Part shown: one piece after another, positions 36,632 through 46,285 of the stretch | Layout: each line of letters starts with the position of its first letter | Position numbering within the stretch: position 1 is the first letter of the stretch | NCBI RefSeq assembly: GCF_020103695.1 | Contig: NZ_JAHXBF010000028.1 | Location: 62,001 to 126,000 of the forward strand | Length of the DNA stretch: 64,000 nucleotides | DNA from: Hyalangium versicolor | GTDB lineage: Bacteria; Myxococcota; Myxococcia; Myxococcales; Myxococcaceae | Reading direction: 5' to 3' | The notes under the pieces: generated by a model | The model's input: only the letters and a program-made list of their open reading frames with translations | Databases searched by the model: none | Told to the model about the DNA's origin: nothing | Made by a program: the position numbers and the translations under genes

Positions 36632-39600
36632 TTGTCTCCCTTTCTCAGCATCCGAGGTCAGGTGGGGGTTGATCCGCTCGATCGGCTGTCCGCCCGTGTG
36701 CGCTATCCGCTCGCCATGGGCGTGACGGCAATGGTGACGGTGGCGCTGGTGCTGCTCATCACCCGCGTCTTCGATGTGGTGCGGTTTCCCAGTCCCTGGC
36801 TCTGTGTCGCCGAGGTGGCGATCTTCAGCCTGATCGCCGCGCCGCTCGTGGTGGCCTTCCGCAAGTCGAGCTCGCTGGTCCACTACGCCATCGTCCTGGT
36901 TCCGCTGTACGTGCTCGATCTGTATCTCGAGCACCACTATCGGGCCCGCGGGTTGCCTGCTCTCTGGGATTACACGCCGGGGACGTTCATCCTCCAGATC
37001 GAACCTGCGGCCTTGCGCTTCCTCATCACGTTGTCCGTGGACGCGGTGCTCGTTGGCCCCGTTTGTCTTTGGCTCAGCCGGCTCGTGGCCCAGGTGCTGG
37101 CGCCTCGCGCCGCGGCGGTCCCCAACGCGGCGATGTTCCCCCCGGAGTGGACCGAGGAGAGGGTGGCTCGGCCTCCTCGCGACAGCGGCTTCTGGATCCT
37201 TCGCCTGTTGGGGCTGGCCTATCTCGGCTACCTGGGGCTGCTGCTGCTCGGAGGGCTCGGGTCCGCGTCCTGGCCCGCCCAGGTGCGCATGCTCTTCGAC
37301 ATGACCTATGAGAATGCGTACCTCGCCACCAACACTGTGGCGAAGATCAGTCTCATGGCGAGTCTTGCCTTCGTTGGCGCCTACAACCGAGGGCTTCGCT
37401 GGACGTGCGCGCTTGCCCTGTTCGTCGGGCACGCCGCTTCCGTGGCCAGCTCTCTGGCCTTTCACCAGCTCACTCCCGCGACCACGCCCTACCGGGACTT
37501 CCTGCTCGTCTCAGCGGGAGTGGATGGCGGCATGCTGATCCTCTTCCTCTGGGTGATGGCGCGCTCCCGGAAGGAGTCTGTCTCTCGACTGGCGGAGAAG
37601 CTGCCGGCGTCCTTCTCTCTGCCCACTCAGATCTGGCGGTACGTGCTGTTCGCGATCGCTGGCTATGCGTGTGTCGTCGTCGTGGTCTCGCTCATCGGGC
37701 GCTTGGGTCGTCTGCCCGCGGTGGGTTGGGATGCCCTCTTCGAGTCTCCAGACCCGGGGCTGGGCAACTCCCTTACCCTCTATGTCACCGTCGCCCTGGT
37801 CAGTGTGCTGATGGCGCGCTCCCAGCGCGTGCGCGATGGGCTCTCACGGACGCTCTTCCTCTCGCTCGGGCTGGCCAGCTTCGTGGGGCTCGTGATGTTG
37901 GGCGTCGGCAGCGCCTCGGTGGCCCGGTCTGGTGGTGCGGCCATTCCCATTCCGGGCTACCTGCTGGCCCACTCACTGGAGTTCGCGGTGGTGGTAGCCG
38001 TGCTCGCGGCCTTGCGCAGCCTCTACTTCAACGTGGAGTACACCATCACCTCGTTTCATGCTCCCGGGGCTCAGGCCATCGCTGGCATCCACGATGCGCT
38101 GCTTCCCGAGGGCGAGCGCTCGGATGTGTTGCAGGCCGTGGATCGGTACGCCGCGGAGATCCGTGGGCGCAAGCGGGGCCTGATCAATTTCCCCTTCTGG
38201 GTCATGGAGGTGGTGCTTCCTCCACTGTTTGGGCTGCGCCCCGGTTTCTCGGTGATGTCTCCCGAGGAGCGGAAGTTCTTCCTGCGCAAGTACCTCCTGC
38301 GGCCCGAGGAGGAACGGCATCGTTCATTCGTTCCCGAGATGGCGGACATGGCCTTCCAGCTCTCCGTGGCCGCCCAGTCGCTGGTGCTCTTTGCCGCCTA
38401 TGCGGGCCGCACCCAGCACGCGCGCATTGGCTATGTGCCCCCGGGAGCGAGGGCTCGGCTGCAGAGCGAGGAGCTGCCCTCGGCTCCACCGCCCTCGGAG
38501 GTGGCGCCGCTGCCTCGGAGCGAGAGTGACCCCGCCAACTGGCGCCCTCCTGGCAGCCGAGAGCGCAGGGACCTTGCTCCGCGCGTGGCGACTCCCCTGG
38601 AGGGGCGTGCGCTCCTGCCCGACGCGGTGGACTACCTCGTCGTGGGCTCGGGGCCGGGTGGGGCGATGATGGCCTACCGTCTGGCCAGCGCCGAGACGGG
38701 CGCCTCCATCGCCGTGATCGAGCGAGGCGCGCGCTACTCACCCCTTCAGGATTTCACCGAGTACGAGCTGGAGATGGTGGCCCGGCTCTACAAGGAAGGC
38801 GGCATCCAGCAGACCAAACGCGCGGACATGATCATCCTCCAGGGAGAGTGCGTCGGCGGCACCAGCGTCATCAACAACGCCGTCTGCTACCGGATGCCCG
38901 CTCGTGTGCAGGAGCGCTGGCAGCAGGAGTATGGATTGGATCTGAGCTCGCTGGCCGGCGAGTACGATCGCGTCGCCCGGGAGCTGGAGATTGGCACGTT
39001 GTCTCCCGACGGTATCAACGGGGTCGTTCGAGCCGCCTTCGAACGGGCGGTGGAGACCCTCAACACGGAGCACGGAGCTGGTGTGCTCGAACCCGCGCGG
39101 GTGGTGGAGGTCAACGCGCCTCGAGCCCTGGGAGACGGGCTGTGGAACCTGGGCAACAAGTATCTCTGCAAGCGCTCCATGCTGGAGACGTACATCCCCT
39201 GGGCCGAGGCGCGCGGAGTGGACTTCATCCCGCTCAGTGACGCTGTCAGCTTCAGTGCCTCTGGACGGCGCGCGGACTCGGTACTGGTGCGCTCCGTCGG
39301 TGGGGCACTGCACCGCATCCAGGTACGCAAGGGGATCGTCATCGCGGGCGGGGTGATCGCCAGCAGCCACCTGCTCATGCGCAGTGGCGTGGACGGCAGG
39401 GTCGGCCAGCAGATGAGCTGCAACTTCGCCCTGCCCGCGACGCTCGAACTGCCCGCGGTGGTGGACGCCTTCGATGGGGACCAGATCACCCTCGGGAGCG
39501 TGGACCCCCAGGGCCGCGCCATCTTCGAGACCTACTTCAATCCTCCCGGTGCCTTTGCCCTCACGCTGCCCTTCTACTTCGACCGCCACCGCTCGGTGAT

Positions 39601-40120
39601 GGAGCGCTATAGGCACCTGCTCAACATCGGCGCACTGGTGGGCTCCGAGCCCAATGGCCGCATCGAATCCCGTGGCGATCTCCTGAACGGCCGCGCCTTC
39701 TCCTGGCAGCTCGGCCCCGAGGATCAGGCCCACCTGCGCTTTGCCCTGGTGACGCTGCTGGAGCTGGCCCGGGGGGCTGGGGCCCGACGCGTCATCCTGC
39801 CCACCCGTCCCGGCGTGGAGCTGGAGCCGGAACCTGCCGTCATCCGCGAGTTCGAGCAGCGGCTCTCCCAGCGCCCCCTTCGCCTGGAAGATCTGCTCGT
39901 CAACACGGCGCATCCCCAGGGCGGAAACCTCATGGCCGGAGCGCACTCGCTTCACGCTTCGGAGCGGGTCGTGGACGAGTCCTTCCGCGTCGTCGGGTTC
40001 GACAACGTGTACGTGGCGGACGCCTCGGTGTTCCCCACCAGCCTCACCGTCAACCCGCAGTGGACCATCCTCGCGCTCAGCTCCCTGGCGGCGCGACAGG
40101 TGCTCCAGGCGCATGCGTGA
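36632..40120 (+). CDS. Polytopic membrane domain fused to GMC oxidoreductase
   Basis: A 1162-residue fusion. The TTG start is decided by AAGGAGG 5 bases before it; no better ATG or GTG fits. Residues 27-470 have about 10-12 hydrophobic helices. A cytosolic linker (480-660) with FWVMEVVLPPLFGLRPGFS leads to a GMC flavoenzyme: FAD-binding DYLVVGSGPGGAMMAYRLA (Gly672), ECVGGTSVINNAVCYRMP, and the C-terminal catalytic blocks HPQGG and TVNPQW (His and Asn). GMC enzymes oxidise alcohols with O2 or a quinone; the membrane anchor suggests a lipophilic alcohol, sterol or long-chain alcohol, with electrons passed to the membrane. Its 3' end overlaps the convergent kinase gene by 44 bases. Confidence 0.82.
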   Translation: MSPFLSIRGQVGVDPLDRLSARVRYPLAMGVTAMVTVALVLLITRVFDVVRFPSPWLCVAEVAIFSLIAAPLVVAFRKSSSLVHYAIVLVPLYVLDLYLEHHYRARGLPALWDYTPGTFILQIEPAALRFLITLSVDAVLVGPVCLWLSRLVAQVLAPRAAAVPNAAMFPPEWTEERVARPPRDSGFWILRLLGLAYLGYLGLLLLGGLGSASWPAQVRMLFDMTYENAYLATNTVAKISLMASLAFVGAYNRGLRWTCALALFVGHAASVASSLAFHQLTPATTPYRDFLLVSAGVDGGMLILFLWVMARSRKESVSRLAEKLPASFSLPTQIWRYVLFAIAGYACVVVVVSLIGRLGRLPAVGWDALFESPDPGLGNSLTLYVTVALVSVLMARSQRVRDGLSRTLFLSLGLASFVGLVMLGVGSASVARSGGAAIPIPGYLLAHSLEFAVVVAVLAALRSLYFNVEYTITSFHAPGAQAIAGIHDALLPEGERSDVLQAVDRYAAEIRGRKRGLINFPFWVMEVVLPPLFGLRPGFSVMSPEERKFFLRKYLLRPEEERHRSFVPEMADMAFQLSVAAQSLVLFAAYAGRTQHARIGYVPPGARARLQSEELPSAPPPSEVAPLPRSESDPANWRPPGSRERRDLAPRVATPLEGRALLPDAVDYLVVGSGPGGAMMAYRLASAETGASIAVIERGARYSPLQDFTEYELEMVARLYKEGGIQQTKRADMIILQGECVGGTSVINNAVCYRMPARVQERWQQEYGLDLSSLAGEYDRVARELEIGTLSPDGINGVVRAAFERAVETLNTEHGAGVLEPARVVEVNAPRALGDGLWNLGNKYLCKRSMLETYIPWAEARGVDFIPLSDAVSFSASGRRADSVLVRSVGGALHRIQVRKGIVIAGGVIASSHLLMRSGVDGRVGQQMSCNFALPATLELPAVVDAFDGDQITLGSVDPQGRAIFETYFNPPGAFALTLPFYFDRHRSVMERYRHLLNIGALVGSEPNGRIESRGDLLNGRAFSWQLGPEDQAHLRFALVTLLELARGAGARRVILPTRPGVELEPEPAVIREFEQRLSQRPLRLEDLLVNTAHPQGGNLMAGAHSLHASERVVDESFRVVGFDNVYVADASVFPTSLTVNPQWTILALSSLAARQVLQAHA

Positions 40121-43100
40121 GTGCGAGCTCGGACAGCAGCGCGCGCGCCTCCCGCAGGTCCGTGGGCTCTCGGTGCGGGGTGAACCCGTTGCAGCGCCGC
40201 TCCAGCAGGCGCCACGCTCGCTGCCGCTGATCCTGGTCCCGGAGCTGCCGGGCCAGGCTGCTGGCCGCGCGTAGCTCGGCGAGCCGGTGGTGCTGCCGCC
40301 GGGCGATGATGAGCGCTCGCAGGAGCTGGCTCCGGGCCTGGTCTTCCTGGCCGATCTGGCGCAGCAGTTCTCCATGCAGCCGAGCGTGGATCGAGTCCTC
40401 CATGTGCACGCCCGTTTTGCGCGTCCACTCCTGGGCCTCGCGCAGCGCCAGGAACCCTTCCTCGCTTTGTCCTTGTCGCAGATGCAGTTCGGCGAGGCGA
40501 GCCACGGCCCCGGGCAGATGGGCCCACCAGCCCGCTTTCTTCCAGTGCCCGATGGCCTGCCGCATGAGGTCCTCGCCTTCGCGCGTCAGCCCCAACTCGG
40601 CGAGTGCCCAACCCCTGGTGAACAGTGACACCAGCAACCAGGCGTCGAAGTGGTGCTCTCGGCAGAGCGTGATGGCCTCGTCCGCCCGCTTCAGGGCGCA
40701 CTCAGGATCTCGGATGTGCACGCAGTGCAGCGCCGTGTACGTGAGGGCGAAGGCGGTCGTTCTTGGATCGCCGAGCCTCCGCCCCAGGCGCAGGGCCTCT
40801 CGGGTCTGCCGCCGGGCCTCGGAGAGCCGGCCCAGGAGCGCGTGGATCCCCGAGCCGATGACCAGCGCCGCCACTGCGGGATCGATTCCGTACTCCAGCA
40901 GCAGGGCCGGGTGCTGGTCCGGCCGGAAGCGCGAGAAGGCCACCGCCCGCTGGATCTGCTCCGAGGCGGCCACCAGCTCTCCGCGCATGAGCAGCGCCGT
41001 CGCCATCATCCGGTGGCCCTCGACGAGGATCGCCGGGTCCCTCGTGCTCCGGCCCCGGGAGACCATGGCCTCGGCCAGCCGAAGCATCCGATCGAACTCG
41101 GCCCGCCCGAAGTAATAGGAGGAGATTCCCCAGGTGAGCAGCCCCAGCCGGAACGTCCCCTCCTGGCCTGTGAGCAAGAGCTCCTCGGCGCGCGCATAGG
41201 CCCGCTCGACTTCGGGAGCACGGAAGCCCTGCGTCCTCATGCGTGAGAGCCCCAGCATCAGCTGGATCAGCAACTCGTGCCGGTTGCGTTCCGCCTCATC
41301 CGGCAGCTCGCGCAGCAGCTTCAGCGCCTGGGTGAAGTGGCCCACCGCCTCTGGGTCCGCGGAGCGCCGCTCGGCCAGCTCGCCGGCTCGGACCCACCAG
41401 CGGATGGCGGGGCTGGGGGCCCCAGCCTGGGTGTGGTGGTGGGCGAGCACCTCCGGACGCTCCTCGGCGACCTCGGGGAAATGCTCCGCCAGCGCCTGGG
41501 CGGTGCGGGCGTGGTACTGCCTCCGCAAGCTTCGCGTGAGGGACAGGTAGGCCGCCTCCTGGAAGAGCACGTGCCGGAACTGGTACCCCGTGGCTTCCTC
41601 TTGTTGCTGGAGCAGCCCGGACGCGAGCAGCCCTGCCAGCTCCGTTTCCAGCGAGCCCTCTTCCTGGTCCCACAGATAGGAGAGGAGGGTGGTGCTGAAG
41701 TCACGCCCCACCACGGCGCAGCGCTGCGCCAGTGCTCGCTGTCGCGAAGGCAGAGCGTCCAGGCGAGCCAGCAGCAGCTCGTGCAGGGTGATGGGGATGG
41801 GGGGCTTCTCCACCGGCGCGCCCGAGCGGGGGGCGAGCGCGATCACCCTTCGCACCATCTCCTCCATGAAAAGGGGCACGCCATCCGTCCTGGCCACAAG
41901 GGCTTCCACGGCCTCGGTCGACAGAGGCTGGCCCCGGGCGACCTCCTTCACCAGGGTGGCGGACATTTCCGGCGACAGCCTCCCGAGCACGAGCCGCTCC
42001 AGGGAGGCGGGCTGAGGCCAGGGTGGCTGGAACTCGGGGCGTGCGCTCAGCACCAGGAGCAGCCGCTTGCCCTCGAGCCGCTGGGTCAGCATGCCCAGCA
42101 GCGCCACCGTGGAGGGATCGGCCCAGTGCACATCCTCCAGGATGGCGAGGATGGGGCACCCGCCCGAGACCTTCTGTGCCAGGGAGATCAGCGCCGCGCC
42201 GAGCTTCGCGCGCCAGGCCTGCTGCTGCGCGGGCTCCAGCCGTGGGAGCAGCAGGAGCGTGGAGGTGGAGGGACAGAGCAGTTGTGCGAGCAGCCCCGCG
42301 GCTTCGGGCTCCAGGCCGAGCGCGCCCAGCTGCTCTCGCAGCGAGGCCTCGTGGGGCTGCGGGCCCAGGTGAAGCAGGGTGCGCAGCAACTCGATGATGG
42401 GGTGGAAGGCGCTGTTGCGCAGTTGAGGCCAGCACTGGCTTCTGGCCACCGCTGCTACCTCCGTTGGCACCCTCCCGCACAGCTCCTGGATGAGGCGGGA
42501 CTTGCCCAGGCCCGCTTCGCCGAGCAGCAGCACGCAGCCGCCCTCGCCGCGCATGGCCTGCTCCCAACGCTCGGTGAGCGCTCGCAACTCCTGCTCCCGG
42601 CCCACGAGGGGCGAGAGCCCACCGGCATGCAGCACCCGCGCGAACCGCAGCGGGACCTGAAGAGGACCCAGCAGGCGGTGGACGACTCCGTGAGATTCGT
42701 TCGCCGTGCCAGAGTGGGTGGGGAGAGGCAGGGCCTCCGCTTTGAAGGCGCCGCGCACCAGTGTCCACGTCGTGTCGCTGAGCAGCACCGCGCCGGCATC
42801 CGCCTGCCGGGCCAACTCCGCGGCCATCGAGGGCGCCTCCCCCTGGATCGTGAGGACCCCACCGGGCTGTGAATCGGAGAAGGCTCGATCCACCACCACC
42901 GCGCCCGAGTGCACGCCCACCCGCACCTCGAACCGCGAGCGCGGCAGGTGGGGCAGGGCCTTGTGAAGGGCCCCGGGCAGCGTCTCGGCCAGGCTCAGCG
43001 CGGTGTGCACTGCCTGCTCCGAATCATCTTCATGCGCTCGCGGATAGCCGAAGCACGCGAGCCCCTGGTTGCCCAGGCACGAGGCCACGGAGCCCCCATG

Positions 43101-44267
43101 CGTGAGGAGAATCTCGGAGAAGAGGCGGTGGAAGGCGGCCTGGAGCTCGCCCGCGTCCTCGGCTTCCAGTTCATCCAGGTCGCCGCCAGCGCTTCCCAAC
43201 TGGCAGGCCACCAGGGAGACCTGTCGGCGTTGAGGCGCAGTCGCTGGTTTCGAAGACGCGGGGCCGAGTTGCTCCAGGAGTTGGCACACCTGCTGGTGCA
43301 GCTCTACCGCCGTGGGGAAACGTGCCTCGGGTGCCTTGGCCAAGGCCTTGGCCAGCAGTGCTGCTACTCCCTCGGGCAGGTCCGGGAGGCGCTCGATCAC
43401 CCAGGGCACCGGCTCCGGAGCCACCACCTTCTCGCGGACCTCCTCCGCCGACTCGGCTCGATAGAGGGGCTCGCCGGTGAGCATCTCGTGCAGCAGCACG
43501 CCGATGGCCCAGACATCCGTTCGAGCATCCTGCGGCGCGCCTCGCCACTGCTCCGGAGCCATATAAGGAGGTGAGCCCGCCATGGGCAGGTGGGGGAGCG
43601 TCGAGGCCGTGGGCGTTGGGATGACGTGGGCCAGGCCGAAGTCGAGCAACTTCACCCGGCCCTCATTCGTGAGGAAGATGTTGCGAGGCTTGAGGTCGCG
43701 GTGGATGACGTGCCTCGCGTGGGCGTGGGCCAGCCCCGCGGTGATGCCCTCCAGCAGCTCCAGCGCCCGGCGCACGTTCAGCCGCCCGCGCCGCAGCAGC
43801 ACGGCCAGGGGCTCGCCCTCCAGGTACTCCATCACCAGGAAGGGGACGCGGGGCGCCCAGGAAGGCGTGTCCCACTCCGCGACATCGAAGATGCGGACGA
43901 TGTGCTCGTGGTCGAGATGGGCCGCGGCTCGGGCCTCCTGCTGGAGCAGCGAGCTCACCAATCCGCCCGGCAGCTTGCCCCGAGGCATGAGGAACTTCAG
44001 GGCCACCGTGCGCTGCAGCGCCTCGTCCCACGCTCGGAAGACGCAGCCCATGGCTCCGCCCCCCAGCTTCTCGAGGATCTCGAAGCGATCTCCGCTGGGG
44101 CCCCCCAGGCGTGTCCCCGGGGCAGGCAGGCGCAGGGGCGAGGGGGGCTCGGCGACCGCCTGGAGCAGGGAGTCCTCGAAGTCCTGCTCCTCGCCAGGTT
44201 CCGAGGGCTCCGTCGCGCTCGTGAGCGTGGACGCGGGCCCGTTCCGCTTGTTGGCTTCAAGCTGCAT
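40077..44267 (-). CDS. Ser/Thr kinase - cyclase-like - AAA ATPase - TPR signalling protein
   Basis: A 1396-residue signalling protein. Residues 60-330 are a Hanks-type kinase with KLGGGAMG, VALKF (Lys91), HRDLKPRN (Asp191) and DFG (209-211). Residues 345-530 resemble a class III nucleotide cyclase domain (RRQVSLVACQLGS, GSVASCLGNQGLACFGYP, VGVHSGAVVVD), but the first metal-binding Asp is missing, so it is probably not catalytic. An AAA_16-type ATPase follows with Walker A LLLGEAGLGKS (Lys589) and LAILEDVHWAD. The remainder to the C-terminus is TPR-like helical repeats. Myxobacteria have many such kinases. No membrane segment. Confidence 0.88.
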   Translation of the reverse strand: MQLEANKRNGPASTLTSATEPSEPGEEQDFEDSLLQAVAEPPSPLRLPAPGTRLGGPSGDRFEILEKLGGGAMGCVFRAWDEALQRTVALKFLMPRGKLPGGLVSSLLQQEARAAAHLDHEHIVRIFDVAEWDTPSWAPRVPFLVMEYLEGEPLAVLLRRGRLNVRRALELLEGITAGLAHAHARHVIHRDLKPRNIFLTNEGRVKLLDFGLAHVIPTPTASTLPHLPMAGSPPYMAPEQWRGAPQDARTDVWAIGVLLHEMLTGEPLYRAESAEEVREKVVAPEPVPWVIERLPDLPEGVAALLAKALAKAPEARFPTAVELHQQVCQLLEQLGPASSKPATAPQRRQVSLVACQLGSAGGDLDELEAEDAGELQAAFHRLFSEILLTHGGSVASCLGNQGLACFGYPRAHEDDSEQAVHTALSLAETLPGALHKALPHLPRSRFEVRVGVHSGAVVVDRAFSDSQPGGVLTIQGEAPSMAAELARQADAGAVLLSDTTWTLVRGAFKAEALPLPTHSGTANESHGVVHRLLGPLQVPLRFARVLHAGGLSPLVGREQELRALTERWEQAMRGEGGCVLLLGEAGLGKSRLIQELCGRVPTEVAAVARSQCWPQLRNSAFHPIIELLRTLLHLGPQPHEASLREQLGALGLEPEAAGLLAQLLCPSTSTLLLLPRLEPAQQQAWRAKLGAALISLAQKVSGGCPILAILEDVHWADPSTVALLGMLTQRLEGKRLLLVLSARPEFQPPWPQPASLERLVLGRLSPEMSATLVKEVARGQPLSTEAVEALVARTDGVPLFMEEMVRRVIALAPRSGAPVEKPPIPITLHELLLARLDALPSRQRALAQRCAVVGRDFSTTLLSYLWDQEEGSLETELAGLLASGLLQQQEEATGYQFRHVLFQEAAYLSLTRSLRRQYHARTAQALAEHFPEVAEERPEVLAHHHTQAGAPSPAIRWWVRAGELAERRSADPEAVGHFTQALKLLRELPDEAERNRHELLIQLMLGLSRMRTQGFRAPEVERAYARAEELLLTGQEGTFRLGLLTWGISSYYFGRAEFDRMLRLAEAMVSRGRSTRDPAILVEGHRMMATALLMRGELVAASEQIQRAVAFSRFRPDQHPALLLEYGIDPAVAALVIGSGIHALLGRLSEARRQTREALRLGRRLGDPRTTAFALTYTALHCVHIRDPECALKRADEAITLCREHHFDAWLLVSLFTRGWALAELGLTREGEDLMRQAIGHWKKAGWWAHLPGAVARLAELHLRQGQSEEGFLALREAQEWTRKTGVHMEDSIHARLHGELLRQIGQEDQARSQLLRALIIARRQHHRLAELRAASSLARQLRDQDQRQRAWRLLERRCNGFTPHREPTDLREARALLSELALTHAPGAPVAPPGS

Positions 44268-44470
44268 GGTGCGCTCTGGCAGGGCTTCTCTCGGAGAGAA
44301 TGTTCACCCGCGGTGCATTCCACCACCGGATGTTCCTGGCTCCTTTCCCTCGGTCGGGTGGCGGCGGCCCGACCCAGGGCCCCCAGCGGTGGACACTCGG
44401 CACGGCGGAGATTCCCCTCCCTGCGCAAGGATGGGGTAGGGTGCCTGCCCGGCTCTTGGCGGAGGTACAC

Positions 44471-44788
44471 GTGGCGAACCCCGACGCATTCGACAGGGAC
44501 TTTGGCTACCTGATGCCGTTCCTCGACAAAGTAGCGGCGGCGGCGAGCGAGCTGGAGGATCCCGCCGCGCGTGACGAGCTCTCCCGCCTGGTCTCCGACG
44601 AGAAGGTCCGGTGGAACCGTGTGCGGGAGCTGCTGCGAGGCGCCTCGGGCAGCAAGGGTGCGCCTCCCGCGAAGGCCGCGACGGCCGCTCCGGCCACCAC
44701 GCTGGCGCGCTCCTCTGGGGATGGCATCAACCGCGTGGCGCCGCTGATGACGGGGCTCACGGTGGGGAGTCTCAAGGGCACGCGGTGA
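44471..44788 (+). CDS. Small uncharacterised cytosolic protein
   Basis: A 105-residue protein; GGAGG 5 bases before GTG 44471 sets the start, against a longer frame whose first 57 codons look non-coding. Two helices (DFGYLMPFLDKVAAAASELE, ARDELSRLVSDEKVRWNRVRE) are followed by an Ala/Pro-rich linker and a short tail TVGSLKGTR. Family not recognised. Confidence 0.6.
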   Translation: MANPDAFDRDFGYLMPFLDKVAAAASELEDPAARDELSRLVSDEKVRWNRVRELLRGASGSKGAPPAKAATAAPATTLARSSGDGINRVAPLMTGLTVGSLKGTR

Positions 44789-44800
44789 GCCGCTCGGTAC

Positions 44801-46201
44801 TCACCGCGACCCGGCCGTGAGCTGCTGGATCGCGTCGTAGGTGGCGGTCTTGTAGGCCTCGGAGAGTGTCGGGTAGTTGAAGCACGTCTCCACGAAGAGC
44901 TGAGCGCCAGCGCCGGCCACCAGCGCGGTGAGGCCCACGTGCACCAGCTCCGCGGCCTGCTCGCCCAGCACGTGGACGCCCAGCAGTTGGAGGCTGTCCC
45001 GGTGGAAGAGCAGCTTCAGCAGGCCGTGCGTCTCTCCGATGATCTGGCCCCGAGGGTTGGTGAGGAAGGCAGCGCGGCCCGCCACGTAGGGGACGCCCTT
45101 CTCGCGCAGGGCCTCCTCCGTCTCGCCGGCCATGGAGACCTCGGGGATGGTGTAGATGCCGTAGGGCAGCACCGGTGCGAGCTTGAACGGGTGTCCGAAG
45201 GCATGGAGCACCGCCAGACGCGCCTGCTCCATGGAAGTGGAGGCCAGCGCCGGAAAGCCGATCACGTCCCCCACCGCGTAGATGTGGGGCACAGCCGTCT
45301 GGTACGTGGGGCCCACCTCGATGTGGCCGCGCTTGCCGAACTTGACGCCCAGTGGCTCCAGTCCGAGCCCCGCGGTGTTGGCCGAGCGGCCCGAGGCCAC
45401 CAGCACCTGATCCACCTCGAGCACCTCGCCGCCGGAGAGCGTGAGGCGGATGCACTCGGAGGATTGCTCCGGTACGTGGATGGACTCCACCGAGAACCCG
45501 AAGCGCATCCGCACGCCGAGCTGCTCCATGCGCTGGCGCAGCAGCTCGGAGAACTCGTCGTCCAGGAAGCCCAGCAGCTCCTTCTTGAGATCCACCAGCG
45601 TCACCGCCGTGCCCAGCGCGGCGAACATGCAGGCGTACTCGCAGCCGATGACTCCGCCGCCCACGACGACCAGGGCCTTGGGCAGCGCGGGCAGCTCGAG
45701 GATCTCGTCCGAGTCATGCACCCGGGGATCGCCGAAGGGGTACATCGGGGGGCGATAGGGTGAGGAGCCCGTGGCGATGAGGACGCAATCGGTCGTGAGC
45801 CGACGATCGGGCTGGTCCTCGCGGCGCACCACGACGGTGTGCGCGTCCTTGAGCGAGCCGAGGCCCTGGAGCAGCTCCACCTTGTTGTTCTGGAGGTTGA
45901 CGGAGATGCGCTGGCGCTCGGTCTCCTTCACCCGGCGCTCGCGATAGAGGAAGTCGGTCACCGTGGCCTGGTGGCGCAGGGTGGTCTCCACGCCATAGAG
46001 GCCGCGCGCTCGGTAACCGGAGAGGTAGAGCGCCGTCTCGCGCAGGGTCTTGGAGGGCAGGGTGCCGGTGTTGGCCGCGGTGCCGCCGAGCACGGGCTCG
46101 CGTTCCACCACGGCCACGCGCTTGCCCAGGCGCGCAGCCTGTACGGCGCCCTGCTCACCCGCGGGGCCAGAGCCAATCACCACCAGATCGAAGTCAGCCA
46201 T
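44801..46201 (-). CDS. sthA: Soluble pyridine nucleotide transhydrogenase
   Basis: A 466-residue flavoprotein that interconverts NADPH and NADH in the cytosol. It has the FAD GSGPAG site, TAANTGTLPSKT in place of the redox-active CxxxxC of lipoamide dehydrogenase (the mark of SthA), the second dinucleotide fold VVGGGVIGCEYA, and the GDVIGFPALAS FAD block. The dimerisation domain closes at normal length. Monocistronic. Confidence 0.92.
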   Translation of the reverse strand: MADFDLVVIGSGPAGEQGAVQAARLGKRVAVVEREPVLGGTAANTGTLPSKTLRETALYLSGYRARGLYGVETTLRHQATVTDFLYRERRVKETERQRISVNLQNNKVELLQGLGSLKDAHTVVVRREDQPDRRLTTDCVLIATGSSPYRPPMYPFGDPRVHDSDEILELPALPKALVVVGGGVIGCEYACMFAALGTAVTLVDLKKELLGFLDDEFSELLRQRMEQLGVRMRFGFSVESIHVPEQSSECIRLTLSGGEVLEVDQVLVASGRSANTAGLGLEPLGVKFGKRGHIEVGPTYQTAVPHIYAVGDVIGFPALASTSMEQARLAVLHAFGHPFKLAPVLPYGIYTIPEVSMAGETEEALREKGVPYVAGRAAFLTNPRGQIIGETHGLLKLLFHRDSLQLLGVHVLGEQAAELVHVGLTALVAGAGAQLFVETCFNYPTLSEAYKTATYDAIQQLTAGSR

Positions 46202-46285
46202 TCCCGGAGCACCCTTCCACGCTGCGGGGGAAAACTACGCGACTGGCTCCGGGCTTTGAAGGAGCTTGCACGGAGAGTGTTGGTC

